DNA from: CBDUEF01 sp018063485
GTDB taxonomy: Bacteria; Pseudomonadota; Alphaproteobacteria; Rhodobacterales; Rhodobacteraceae
Direction: 5' to 3'
Length of the DNA stretch: 9,758 nt
Assembly: GCA_037045435.1 (NCBI GenBank)
Contig: JBAOID010000048.1
Span: forward strand, 1-9,758
Shown: one piece after another, positions 1 to 7,108 of the stretch
Position numbering within the stretch: position 1 is the first letter of the stretch
How the letters are laid out: each line of letters begins with the position of its first letter
Program-made: the position numbers and the translations under genes
Notes under the pieces: model-generated
What the model was told of the DNA's origin: nothing
Seen by the model: the letters and a program-made list of their open reading frames with translations, nothing else
The model's database searches: none

Positions 1-503
1 GAACGCTGATTGCGCGCGGTCATCGGCACTGTAACCTTGGCCGCGAGTTTCGCAGCCATCGCCGAGCGGCCGATTCCGTCGGGGGTACAAAGATAGATCG
101 CGGCATCGGTCTGGGCGATTTCCTCGCCGGGTTTGGCCAGCGCGCGAAGCGCTGCAAGGTCAAGCCCTTTGGCGGGTTCGGCAAGGAAATGGATATGCAC
201 CGCCGCGCCATCAAGCCCGGCCTTGGTGGCAAAGGGATTGGCGGCAAGAATCTTGAGATACTGCGGCAGATCATAAAGAAACATCGCCGGCGCAAAGCCG
301 AAGCGGGGGCGCATGGCATCGCCAATCAGCGCCGTCACATCGCCAAGGCCCGGATCAATAAAGGCCGCATTGCCGCTCTGGACATGGGTTTCTACCGATT
401 TCAGGCCCAATTCGTCCAACATGATCCGAAATTCAGGCATACCCAGACGGTTCGCACCGCCCACATTGACGCCGCGCAGCAACAGGATTTTGACTTTGTT
501 CAC
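1..503 (-). CDS. DUF1697 family protein (C-terminus cut by window edge)
   Basis: This frame is open from a GTG at 501-503 to the window edge and shows about 167 residues; the family is usually about 175-180 long, so only a short tail is missing. The N-terminus has the DUF1697 (PF08002) signature: a strand reading ILLLRGVNVGG followed by N-R-L-x-M, then ETHVQSGNAAF. Near the edge comes the conserved TARN, which in relatives continues as a W-R-T-V motif. The molecular function of DUF1697 is unknown, and nothing here adds one. The start is GTG because no ATG lies in frame upstream before the preceding gene, and TTGGGA sits about 8 bases before it. It follows the acetyltransferase gene after 42 bp on the same strand, so it probably belongs to the same transcript. 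Family assignment is confident from the motifs; the role is not known. Confidence 0.82.
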   Translation of the reverse strand, partial: MNKVKILLLRGVNVGGANRLGMPEFRIMLDELGLKSVETHVQSGNAAFIDPGLGDVTALIGDAMRPRFGFAPAMFLYDLPQYLKILAANPFATKAGLDGAAVHIHFLAEPAKGLDLAALRALAKPGEEIAQTDAAIYLCTPDGIGRSAMAAKLAAKVTVPMTARNQR

Positions 504-545
504 AGATTCATCCCAAGAGCACCCCCGGAGGCGCCGCTATGGGGG

Positions 546-1130
546 TTAGCCCACATCCGTGCGTCCGCGCCGATCACCCCGAAGATTAGCGTATAGCACA
601 TGATTGCGCCAGCGCCCGTTGATTTGCAGATAAGATTGCGCAACGCCTTCGTATTTGAAGCCCGATTTTTCCAACACCCCGCGCGAGGCAACATTTTCGG
701 GCAGGCAGGCGCTTTCGATGCGTGAGAGATCAAGCGTGTTGAAGGCATGATGGACCACCGCCAGCACCGCCTCACGCATATAGCCGCGCCGCGCAAAAGG
801 CTGGCCGATCCAGTAACCGATGGTTCCCGCCTGTACCGGGCCGCGGCGGATGTGATCAAGGGTGACCGCACCCAATAGCACCTGATCCTCGCGCCGGATC
901 AGCAAAAGCGGCAGCGCGGTACCTTGGCTTTGCGCGCGACCGGCCCAATAGACGCGGTTGGTAAAGGCCTTGCGCGAGAGGTGATCATGTGACCAGACCG
1001 GCTCCCACGGGGTCAGATGTGCCACCGAGGCTTCGCGCAATGCCGCCCAATGGCGGTAATCGGAATGGCCGGGCAGCCGCAGCGTCATCCGTTCGGTCTC
1101 GATACTGGGGCGGCGGCGGAAGGACAGCAT
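546..1130 (-). CDS. GNAT family N-acetyltransferase, RimJ/RimL type
   Basis: This is a 194-residue protein, the usual length for the RimJ/RimL branch of GNAT acetyltransferases, which transfer acetyl from acetyl-CoA to an N-terminal amine, classically of ribosomal proteins. It opens with IETERMTLRLP, the typical first strand. The acetyl-CoA binding region (motif A) is IGYWIG (about 104-109) followed by ARRGYM (113-118) and an alpha helix. Next comes ENVASRGVLEKSGF (145-158), the conserved N-x-x-S-x-x-x-x-E-K-x-G-F element. The ATG at 1128-1130 shares one base with the TGA of the M16 peptidase gene (TGATG), which suggests translational coupling. A TTG one codon upstream is also possible. The real substrate cannot be read from sequence: many members act on small molecules, so the rimJ name is not assigned. 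Confidence 0.9.
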   Translation of the reverse strand: MLSFRRRPSIETERMTLRLPGHSDYRHWAALREASVAHLTPWEPVWSHDHLSRKAFTNRVYWAGRAQSQGTALPLLLIRREDQVLLGAVTLDHIRRGPVQAGTIGYWIGQPFARRGYMREAVLAVVHHAFNTLDLSRIESACLPENVASRGVLEKSGFKYEGVAQSYLQINGRWRNHVLYANLRGDRRGRTDVG

Positions 1131-2404
1131 CAACCAGCCAGACGCTTGCGGATATCTTTCAGGCTGGGCGCGGTGTTTACCGGGCCATAGAGTGCAAGCG
1201 CTGCGTCCGATTGCGTGAGTTCACCCGCGTAGCGGCGCACATCGGCCATGGTCACAGCGTCAATCTTTTCGACCGCCTCGGACACCGCAGGAACGCGGCC
1301 ATAGATCGCGAGCAGGCGCGCTATGCGTTCGGCGCGGCTGGAGGGGCTTTCCAGCCCCATCAACATCCCGGCCTTGATCTGGGTGCGCGCGCGCGCGACC
1401 TCGGCCTCGGACATATCATCGGCGGCGCGTTTCAACTCATCAGTGGTGATCTGGGTAAGATCGCCGATTTCCTCGGATGAAGTACCCGCGTAGATCGTGA
1501 TCTGGCCGGCGTCTTCATAGGCACCGGACTGGGCGAAGATCGAATAGCACAGGCCGCGTTCCTCGCGCACCTTCTGGAACAGGCGCGACGACATGCCGCC
1601 GCCCATGCACATCGCATAAACCTGCGCGGTGTAGACATCGGGGTGGCGATAGCCGGGCGCGTCAAACGCCATGGCGAAATGCACCTGTTCCAGATCCTTG
1701 ATCTCGCGCCGCTCGCTGCCTTTGAAGGTTGCGGGTTGGAATGTGGCCTCGGGACGCGCCTTCAGATGGCCAAAGCTGGCCTCGGCCTGTTTGACGATGG
1801 CGTCATGATCAACCGCCCCCGCCGCCGAAAGGATCATCTGCGCCGGGCCGTAGTGCTGGGCGACAAAGCCTTGCAGATCTTTGCGCATGAAAGCGCTGAC
1901 GCGTTCCTCGGGGCCAAGAATGGTGCGGCCAAAGGCCTGATCGGGATAGGACGCCTCTTGCAGCCAATCGAAAATGATATCGTCCGGCGTATCCAGCGCC
2001 TGCCCGATTTCTTGCAAGATCACATGGCGTTCAACCTCGATTTCCTTTTTGTCAAAGGCGGGGTTCAGAACGATATCGCCAATCACATCCAGCGCAAGGG
2101 CGACATCGGCTTGCAAGACGCGGGCGTAATAGGCGGTCATCTCGCGGCTGGTATAGGCGTTGATATAGCCGCCAACGTCTTCGATCTCCTCGGCAATTTG
2201 CAGGCTGCTGCGCCGCTTGGTGCCCTTGAAGGCCATGTGTTCCAGGAAATGCGCGATCCCGTTTTGCTCTGGCGTCTCATGCCGCCCGCCCGCCATCACC
2301 CAGATGCCCGCCGAGGCCGATTGCAGGCCGGGCATTTGCTCGGTCACAATGCGAAAACCATTGGGCAAGGTGGTCAGGTTCAGACCAGCGGATTTGGGGC
2401 TCAA
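1130..2404 (-). CDS. M16 (pitrilysin) family zinc peptidase, processing-peptidase-like
   Basis: This 424-residue protein resembles the beta subunit of mitochondrial processing peptidase and its bacterial homologues (PepR/YmxG type). The inverted zinc site is H52-F-L-E55-H56, and the third ligand is most likely E132 in LQEI, 76 residues after the second histidine, as in the family. The C-terminal M16 domain has the conserved pair R283 and Y287 in REERGLCYS. Both M16 halves are present and there is no signal peptide, so a cytoplasmic enzyme is expected; its bacterial substrate is not evident. The start is TTG, overlapping the thrC stop by four bases (TTGA), with AAAGGA placed 7 bases upstream; no better ATG exists near the conserved first strand (LPNGFRIV). 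Its position directly after thrC is, as I recall, common in alphaproteobacteria. The family call is firm; the physiological role is open. Confidence 0.93.
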   Translation of the reverse strand: MSPKSAGLNLTTLPNGFRIVTEQMPGLQSASAGIWVMAGGRHETPEQNGIAHFLEHMAFKGTKRRSSLQIAEEIEDVGGYINAYTSREMTAYYARVLQADVALALDVIGDIVLNPAFDKKEIEVERHVILQEIGQALDTPDDIIFDWLQEASYPDQAFGRTILGPEERVSAFMRKDLQGFVAQHYGPAQMILSAAGAVDHDAIVKQAEASFGHLKARPEATFQPATFKGSERREIKDLEQVHFAMAFDAPGYRHPDVYTAQVYAMCMGGGMSSRLFQKVREERGLCYSIFAQSGAYEDAGQITIYAGTSSEEIGDLTQITTDELKRAADDMSEAEVARARTQIKAGMLMGLESPSSRAERIARLLAIYGRVPAVSEAVEKIDAVTMADVRRYAGELTQSDAALALYGPVNTAPSLKDIRKRLAG

Positions 2405-3786
2405 GGGGCGATCCTTTCATGGATCAGGGCCTGCAAGGTGCCCAGATCATTTTTCACGCGTGTGACACGTTCGGGGCGGCCAAACAAGTCGGCCATGCGC
2501 GGGGGGAGTGCGGGATTTGTACCCATCGCGGCCCGAACCGCGTCAGGGAATTTTGCCGGGTGGGCGGTGGCAAGGGAAATCATCGGGGTTGTGCCAAGGT
2601 GATCAGCGGCAACTTTGACACCAACGGCAGAATGAGGACACAGCACCTCGCCCGTGATGGCATAGATGGTTTTGATGGTGGCGCTGGTTTCTTCTTCGGA
2701 ACAACAGCCCGAGGCGAACGTGTCGCGCAGCATCTGCAACGCACCCTGGCTGATGTGGAAACCGCCCGATTTCAGCTCGTCCATCAGCCCGGCCACGGCA
2801 CTGCCATCGCGGCCATAGGCATCGAACAGCGCACGCTCGAAGTTGGAGGAGACCTGGATATCCATCGAGGGGCTGATCGAGGGTTTCACACCGTTGGTGC
2901 TGTAATCGCCCGATTTCAACGCGCGGTCGAGGATGTCGTTCTGGTTGGTGGCGATCACCAGTCTTTCAATCGGCAAGCCCATCTGACGGGCGATGTAGCC
3001 GGCGAAGATGTCGCCGAAATTGCCGGTGGGGACGGTATAGCTGACGGGGCGATGGGGGGCACCCAGGGACACAGCCGACGAGAAATAGTAAACCACCTGC
3101 GCCAGCACCCGCGCCCAGTTGATCGAGTTCACGCCTGCAAGCCGCACACCATCGCGGAAGGCGAAATCGTTGAACATCGCCTTCACCTGGGCCTGACAAT
3201 CATCAAAGTCGCCCTCCATCGCCAGGGCATGGACGTTGGATTCCGACGGCGTGGTCATCTGGCGGCGCTGCACTTCGGACACGCGGCCATGCGGATACAG
3301 GATGAAAAGATCGACGTTTTTCAACCCCCGGAACGCCTCCATCGCGGCCGAGCCGGTATCACCCGAAGTGGCCCCGACAATGGTGATCCGCTCGCCGGTT
3401 TTGGCCAAAGCGGCCTGCATCATCTGGCCGATCAGTTGCATGGCGAAATCCTTGAAGGCCAGAGTGGGCCCGTGGAACAGCTCAAGCAGGAAGTGGTTGG
3501 GGCCCAGCTGCACCAGGGGCGCGCGGGCGGCGTGGCCGAAACCTGCATAGGCGTTTTTCAGCAGGGTTTTGAATTCGGCATCTGTGAACGTATCCCCCAG
3601 AAACGGACGCATGACGCGAAAGGCGATCGCCTCATAGGGCAGACCCGCCATGGCGGCAATCTCGCCATGGGTCAGTTGCGGTACCGATTGCGGCACATAA
3701 AGCCCGCCATCGCGGGCAAGGCCGGTCATCATCGCCTCGCCAAAGCTCAGGATCGGGGCCTGTCCCCGCGTGGAAATATAGTGCAT
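2401..3786 (-). CDS. thrC: Threonine synthase
   Basis: ThrC converts O-phosphohomoserine to threonine with pyridoxal phosphate, the last step of threonine synthesis, in the cytoplasm. The protein has 461 residues, the usual length of the proteobacterial type. The N-terminus MHYISTRGQAP and the following FGEAMMTGLARDGGLYVP are characteristic. The cofactor lysine is K112 in HGPTLAFKDFAMQ. Residues around 138-150 (VGATSGDTGSAAMEAF) form the substrate and phosphate-binding loop, and PTGNFGDIFAGY is the glycine-rich stretch that holds the cofactor phosphate. The gene starts at an ATG 9 bases after the SURF1 stop, so it is cotranscribed with the oxidase assembly gene although metabolically unrelated. 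No leader peptide or attenuator is visible upstream. No truncation or frameshift is seen, and the assignment is secure. Confidence 0.97.
   Translation of the reverse strand: MHYISTRGQAPILSFGEAMMTGLARDGGLYVPQSVPQLTHGEIAAMAGLPYEAIAFRVMRPFLGDTFTDAEFKTLLKNAYAGFGHAARAPLVQLGPNHFLLELFHGPTLAFKDFAMQLIGQMMQAALAKTGERITIVGATSGDTGSAAMEAFRGLKNVDLFILYPHGRVSEVQRRQMTTPSESNVHALAMEGDFDDCQAQVKAMFNDFAFRDGVRLAGVNSINWARVLAQVVYYFSSAVSLGAPHRPVSYTVPTGNFGDIFAGYIARQMGLPIERLVIATNQNDILDRALKSGDYSTNGVKPSISPSMDIQVSSNFERALFDAYGRDGSAVAGLMDELKSGGFHISQGALQMLRDTFASGCCSEEETSATIKTIYAITGEVLCPHSAVGVKVAADHLGTTPMISLATAHPAKFPDAVRAAMGTNPALPPRMADLFGRPERVTRVKNDLGTLQALIHERIAP
2412..2417 (-). promoter_or_regulatory. Ribosome binding site supporting the TTG start of the M16 peptidase
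   Basis: AAAGGA on the minus strand lies inside the last codons of thrC and 7 bases before the TTG at 2402-2404. It is the main reason for accepting a TTG start that overlaps the thrC stop. Confidence 0.6.
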
Positions 3787-3795
3787 CTTTCGCCC

Positions 3796-4464
3796 CTATA
3801 CGGTGGTCTTACGGTTCCGCCAGATCAAGGCCACACTCATCGCAGCCCAGGCCACGGCCAGCAAAAACCAGGTGATGGCATATCCCCAATGGTCATTGGG
3901 AATAGACGATGTGTCCACCGGCATCGCCTCTATCCCGTCACCAGTTGGCACACGAGCGACAATCATCACGGGCTCTGCATTGAGTTTCGCTGCCATGCCG
4001 ATCACATCGCGGGCAAACCAGAGGCCGGTTTTCTCGTCAGGTGGTGGGGTGTAGGTGTCAGAATCCATCGGCCATTGCAAATTCCCCACCACCTCGATCT
4101 GAGCAAGAGGGGTCGCCGCGGGGGGGGGATCGCCATCAAGCACAAATCCCCGATCCACCAGAACCCGTCGACCCTGGGTTTCGAACACCTCAATCATACG
4201 TTTGCCGGGGCCTTGGTCTTGCTTGCCCGACAGAACCGGAATGACTTCGCCGGTAAAATGGCCATCAGCGGAAACGGGCAGGTAATTATCGACAAGCGGG
4301 TCGGGATTTGCGGGCAAGGGCACTGGGCTGGCACCAATCTTCGCGCTGATTTCGGCCAGCACGCCCGTCTTCCATTGCATCCTTTGCACCTGCCAAATCC
4401 CCAAAGCACACAGCACCGCCACACCGACGACACCAAGCAACAACGGGAAGATCAAACGGCGCAT
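3796..4464 (-). CDS. SURF1 family cytochrome c oxidase assembly protein
   Basis: This 222-residue inner-membrane protein belongs to the SURF1/Shy1 family, whose bacterial members bind heme A and help deliver it to subunit I of aa3 oxidase. It shows the expected two-helix layout: a first membrane segment at about 4-21 ending in LGIWQVQRMQWK (the family's G-x-W-Q-x-x-R-x-x-W-K motif), a periplasmic domain, and a second segment at about 190-212 introduced by PNDHWGYAITWF, also a family hallmark. I chose the ATG at 4464 because GGAG lies 8 bases upstream and the membrane helix starts immediately. A longer open frame reaches 4626 but would overlap ctaE by nearly 100 bases and adds unrelated sequence. 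The gene sits downstream of a hairpin that may lower its expression relative to ctaE. A run of nine C residues codes for a Pro-Pro-Pro segment near 4120-4128. Confidence 0.93.
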   Translation of the reverse strand: MRRLIFPLLLGVVGVAVLCALGIWQVQRMQWKTGVLAEISAKIGASPVPLPANPDPLVDNYLPVSADGHFTGEVIPVLSGKQDQGPGKRMIEVFETQGRRVLVDRGFVLDGDPPPAATPLAQIEVVGNLQWPMDSDTYTPPPDEKTGLWFARDVIGMAAKLNAEPVMIVARVPTGDGIEAMPVDTSSIPNDHWGYAITWFLLAVAWAAMSVALIWRNRKTTV

Positions 4465-4472
4465 TGCGCGGG

Positions 4473-4476
4473 CTCC
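4473..4476 (-). promoter_or_regulatory. Ribosome binding site of the SURF1 gene
   Basis: GGAG on the minus strand stands 8 bases before the ATG at 4462-4464. It decides for the short start over the longer open frame that runs back into ctaE. Confidence 0.6.
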
Positions 4477-4508
4477 AAACAAAAGGCGCGGGCCGAAGCG
4501 GCCCGCGC
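4477..4508 (-). terminator. Rho-independent terminator or attenuator between ctaE and SURF1
   Basis: Read on the minus strand, a perfect 9-bp GC-only stem (arms 4500-4508 and 4486-4494, extendable by one pair) encloses a loop GCTTC. It is followed directly by CTTTTGTTT. This is the classic shape of an intrinsic terminator and it lies 23 bases after the ctaE stop. Because SURF1 and thrC continue on the same strand only about 20 bases later with no clear new promoter, partial termination or 3'-end protection of the oxidase mRNA is more likely than a full stop. The structure is seen; its efficiency is inferred. Confidence 0.7.
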
Positions 4509-4531
4509 TATTCGCCGAAAAGGCGACAGAA

Positions 4532-5338
4532 TCAGTAGCTGCCCCAGATGTAGACTGCGCTAAACAGGAACAACCACACCACATCGACAAAGTGCCAATA
4601 CCAGGCGGCAGCCTCAAACCCGACATGCTGCTCGGGGGTGAAATGCCCCTTGTAGGTGCGGATCAGGCAAACCAGCAGGAAGATCGTGCCGATGATCACA
4701 TGAAAGCCGTGAAAGCCGGTAGCCATGAAGAACGTGGCACCATAGATGTTTCCGGCAAAACCAAAGGCCGCGTGGCTGTATTCATAAGCCTGAAACACGG
4801 TGAACAGCGCACCCAGCACGACGGCGAGGATCAGTCCGGTTTTCATATCGCGACGGTTGTTGTTGTCATGCACAAGCGCGTGGTGTGCCCAAGTGGCAGC
4901 ACAGCCAGAGCACAGCAGGATCAGCGTGTTGATCAGCGGCAGGTGCCAAGGGTCGAATGTGGTGATGCCTTCGGGCGGCCAGATCCCGTCTTTCAGCGGC
5001 GAGAGCGGGCCCATCGGATACATGGCACTCTTGAAAAACGCCCAGAACCATGCGGCGAAAAACATCACTTCGGACATGATGAACATGATCACGCCATAGC
5101 GCAGACCAATGCGCACAACGGGGGTGTGATCGCCGGTCTGGCCCTCATGCACCACTTCGGACCACCAGGCGAACATGGTATAAAGCACCACGGCAAGGCC
5201 GATCAGCCCCAGCCACGGACCAGAGCCGTGCATCCACAGCACTGCACCAAACAGCATGGTAAACGCTCCGGCGGCGCCCATCAGGGGCCAGATCGACGGT
5301 GGCAGAATGTGGTAATCGTGGTTCTTGGCGTGGGCCAT
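4532..5338 (-). CDS. ctaE: Cytochrome c oxidase subunit III (aa3 type)
   Basis: Subunit III is a core membrane subunit of aa3 cytochrome c oxidase that stabilises proton uptake and turnover of subunit I. The protein has 268 residues with seven predicted helices at about 18-37, 43-60, 83-103, 131-152, 165-187, 198-226 and 243-266, the full mitochondrial-type fold. Conserved markers are E90 in MSEVMFFAAWFWAFF, the WPP before helix IV, FQAYEY (182-187), GFHGFHV (209-215) and YWHFVDVVWLFLF (247-259). The N-terminus MAHAKNHDYHILPPS matches the alphaproteobacterial form. GAGGGA lies 8 bases before the ATG. It follows ctaG by 26 bp, as in the Paracoccus-type ctaC-ctaB-ctaG-ctaE arrangement. No anomalies are seen. 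Confidence 0.97.
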   Translation of the reverse strand: MAHAKNHDYHILPPSIWPLMGAAGAFTMLFGAVLWMHGSGPWLGLIGLAVVLYTMFAWWSEVVHEGQTGDHTPVVRIGLRYGVIMFIMSEVMFFAAWFWAFFKSAMYPMGPLSPLKDGIWPPEGITTFDPWHLPLINTLILLCSGCAATWAHHALVHDNNNRRDMKTGLILAVVLGALFTVFQAYEYSHAAFGFAGNIYGATFFMATGFHGFHVIIGTIFLLVCLIRTYKGHFTPEQHVGFEAAAWYWHFVDVVWLFLFSAVYIWGSY

Positions 5339-5364
5339 GGTTGGGTTCCCTCGTTTCTTATGTA

Positions 5365-5937
5365 TCAGTTTATCGGCTGGACCGATGCCGGGGCAAGTGC
5401 CGCCTGCGTCTCGGGCAAGGGTTGTTGGTAGAAAGTATAGGACAGTGTGATTTCTTTCACATCATCGGCCTCGGAATCACCCGCGATTGCGGGATCAACA
5501 TAGAATGACACCGGCATGATCGCGCGTTCATGCGGCTGCAACACCTGTTCGGTAAAGCAAAAACACTCGATCTTGGTGAAATAGCCACCGGCCTGATCGG
5601 GCGTGACGTTATAGCTGGCCTGCCCGGCGATGGGGCGGTCGGTTGGGTTATAGGCCTCATAGAACGCAAGCCCGGTTTCGCCAACCTTAACCTTCATGGT
5701 GCGCTGCTGGGGCTTGAACTCCCACGGCATACCGGCATCAAGCGAGGCGTCAAAGCGGATCGTCATCTCGCGCTCAAGGATCACATCGGATCCGACCGAT
5801 GCGGTGGAAGTGGTGCCGGCAAAGCCGGTAACCTTGCAAAACCAGTTGTAAAACGGCACGGCGGCGAAGCTGAGTCCCACCATCAGCGCCCAGATCGCCA
5901 CCAGACCAGCCGCGGTTTTTCCCCGATTGCCAATCAT
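5365..5937 (-). CDS. ctaG: Cytochrome c oxidase assembly protein CtaG (Cox11 family, copper delivery)
   Basis: CtaG/Cox11 is a copper chaperone anchored in the inner membrane with a periplasmic domain; it supplies copper for the CuB centre of subunit I. The protein has 190 residues, the usual length. There is one N-terminal helix at about 9-27, followed by VPFYNWFCKVTGFAGT, where C34 is the conserved juxtamembrane cysteine. The copper-binding C125-F-C127 motif lies in ECFCFTEQ, followed by the conserved MPVSFYVDP. The ATG overlaps the stop of the small upstream membrane-protein gene by four bases (ATGA), indicating translational coupling. The gene is complete and in frame, and lies upstream of ctaE as expected for the cta operon. 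The assignment is secure. Confidence 0.97.
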   Translation of the reverse strand: MIGNRGKTAAGLVAIWALMVGLSFAAVPFYNWFCKVTGFAGTTSTASVGSDVILEREMTIRFDASLDAGMPWEFKPQQRTMKVKVGETGLAFYEAYNPTDRPIAGQASYNVTPDQAGGYFTKIECFCFTEQVLQPHERAIMPVSFYVDPAIAGDSEADDVKEITLSYTFYQQPLPETQAALAPASVQPIN

Positions 5938-6107
5938 GGCTTTACCGATACCGCTTTTGCGTCATTGGCATGCATCATGTCGCCGCGGGTCACTTTCACC
6001 ACGGTCAGCGCGAAGACCAGACAGACAAAACCCGCCAGCACAAGGCCAAGGCCAAGGTTGCGCGAAAAACGTCGGCGGTGGATCTCATGCTCGGGCGGAA
6101 AGCTCAT
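5934..6107 (-). CDS. Small single-helix membrane protein between ctaB and ctaG
   Basis: This 57-residue protein has a charged N-terminus rich in His and Arg (MSFPPEHEIHRRRFSRN), one strongly hydrophobic segment at about 18-38 and a short polar tail (KVTRGDMMHAND). The arrangement suggests an inner-membrane protein with a cytoplasmic N-terminus. Its ATG overlaps the ctaB stop by four bases, and its TGA overlaps the ctaG start by four bases, so it is translationally tied to both. Its place matches the small unnamed ORF between ctaB and ctaG in Paracoccus-type operons and the small CoxF-like proteins of other alphaproteobacteria. That equivalence comes from position, size and general character, not from an alignment. 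A role in oxidase assembly is inferred from context only. It is short and easily missed, but the double overlap and the helix make it very likely to be real. Confidence 0.85.
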   Translation of the reverse strand: MSFPPEHEIHRRRFSRNLGLGLVLAGFVCLVFALTVVKVTRGDMMHANDAKAVSVKP

Positions 6108-7039
6108 CACCAGCCCCCCATTCCATAGGGCCGCAGCGCCAATTCGGCCAGCAAAGCGCCAAAATGCAGAAAGAGATAAAGCAGCGAAAACCGGAAAACG
6201 TATTTCTCAACCTTGTAATTGTCTGCTTCGGCAGCGGCATCATCGCGCCGCCAAATCCGCCAGGCACCGCGCAGAAACTCAAGGTTCAACAGCACCGACA
6301 CCGCCAGATAGATCGGCCCGCCGATCGAGGTAAAGGCGATGGCCAGCGCGAAGGGAATCAGCGCCAGTGTATAGACAAGGATATGGTTGCGCGTGACGCG
6401 ACGGCCATGCGTAACCGTCAGCATCGGCACCCCCGCGTCGGAATAATCATTCTTCATGAACAGCGCCAAGGCCCAGAAATGCGGCGGCGTCCACATGAAG
6501 ATCAGCATGAACATCAAGCACGCTTCGACCGAGATCGAACCCGTGGCCGCGACCCAGCCGATCATCGGCGGAAAGGCCCCGGCAGCGCCGCCGATCACGA
6601 TATTCTGCGGCGTCGAACGCTTGAGCCACATCGAATAGACCACAGCGTAAAAGAAGATGGTAAAGGCCAGCAATCCAGCCGCCAGCGCGTTGGTGGCCAG
6701 CCAAAGCATCATCACCGAAATGCCGGACAAGACCAGGCCGATGGCACGCGCCTCGCCCGCCATGACCTTGCCCGAAGGCACCGGGCGCGACTTTGTACGC
6801 CGCATCACGGCGTCAATATCGGCATCCCACCACATATTGAGCGCACCAGAGGCGCCAGCCCCCAGCGCGATAAACAATATGGCACAAAAGGATTCGATCG
6901 GATGCAGGGTAACCGGCGCCACCAGCAGACCCACCAGGGCGGTGAACACCACCAAAGACATCACACGCGGTTTCAACAGTTGGAAGTAATCTCCAAAGCC
7001 TGCCTCATGGGTGGTGTCATATGTCTGATAATCGGCCAT
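6107..7039 (-). CDS. ctaB: Protoheme IX farnesyltransferase (heme O synthase)
   Basis: CtaB attaches a farnesyl group to heme B to give heme O, the precursor of heme A used by aa3 oxidase. It is a polytopic inner-membrane UbiA-family prenyltransferase. From the chosen ATG it has 310 residues with about eight or nine hydrophobic helices. FGDYFQLLKPRVMSLVVFTA leads into helix I. The prenyl-diphosphate/Mg site N68-x-x-x-D72-x-x-x-D76 lies in NMWWDADIDAVMRRTKSRP, and the second conserved loop is NDYSDAGVPML. An ATG seven codons upstream (7058-7060) is also open. I prefer 7039 because MADYQTYDTTHE resembles the usual start in this group, and because the upstream ATG sits right at the foot of a hairpin that covers its ribosome binding site. 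The stop overlaps the next small gene by four bases. Confidence 0.95.
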   Translation of the reverse strand: MADYQTYDTTHEAGFGDYFQLLKPRVMSLVVFTALVGLLVAPVTLHPIESFCAILFIALGAGASGALNMWWDADIDAVMRRTKSRPVPSGKVMAGEARAIGLVLSGISVMMLWLATNALAAGLLAFTIFFYAVVYSMWLKRSTPQNIVIGGAAGAFPPMIGWVAATGSISVEACLMFMLIFMWTPPHFWALALFMKNDYSDAGVPMLTVTHGRRVTRNHILVYTLALIPFALAIAFTSIGGPIYLAVSVLLNLEFLRGAWRIWRRDDAAAEADNYKVEKYVFRFSLLYLFLHFGALLAELALRPYGMGGW

Positions 7040-7063
7040 CAATCGCCTGTATTCCTGCATAGC

Positions 7064-7087
7064 GAGAGGCCCCTGCCGAGGCCTCTC
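7064..7087 (-). other. Hairpin in the ctaC-ctaB intergenic gap
   Basis: Perfect 8-bp arms GAGAGGCC and GGCCTCTC (7080-7087 and 7064-7071) flank an 8-base loop. On the minus strand no T tract follows, so it is not an ordinary intrinsic terminator. It lies 22 bases after the ctaC stop and could act as an RNA-processing or 3'-end stabilising element that sets different levels of ctaC and ctaB mRNA. It also buries the AGGGG that would serve the upstream ctaB ATG. The structure is seen; the function is inferred. Confidence 0.5.
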
Positions 7088-7108
7088 TGTTGGTTACTCA
7101 ACACGCTC

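Noticed and set aside
20..325. A 101-codon minus-strand ORF at the left edge
   Set aside because: The frame beside it encodes a clear DUF1697 protein; this one is Arg/Pro-rich with no domain.
2419..4563. A 714-codon plus-strand ORF opposite thrC and SURF1
   Set aside because: It is the antisense shadow of two well-recognised genes in GC-rich DNA. The product is rich in His, Gly and Arg with no recognisable domain.
4465..4626. A longer N-terminus for SURF1 starting at 4626
   Set aside because: It would overlap ctaE by nearly 100 bases and run through the hairpin, and it adds sequence unlike any SURF1. The ATG at 4464 has a good ribosome site.
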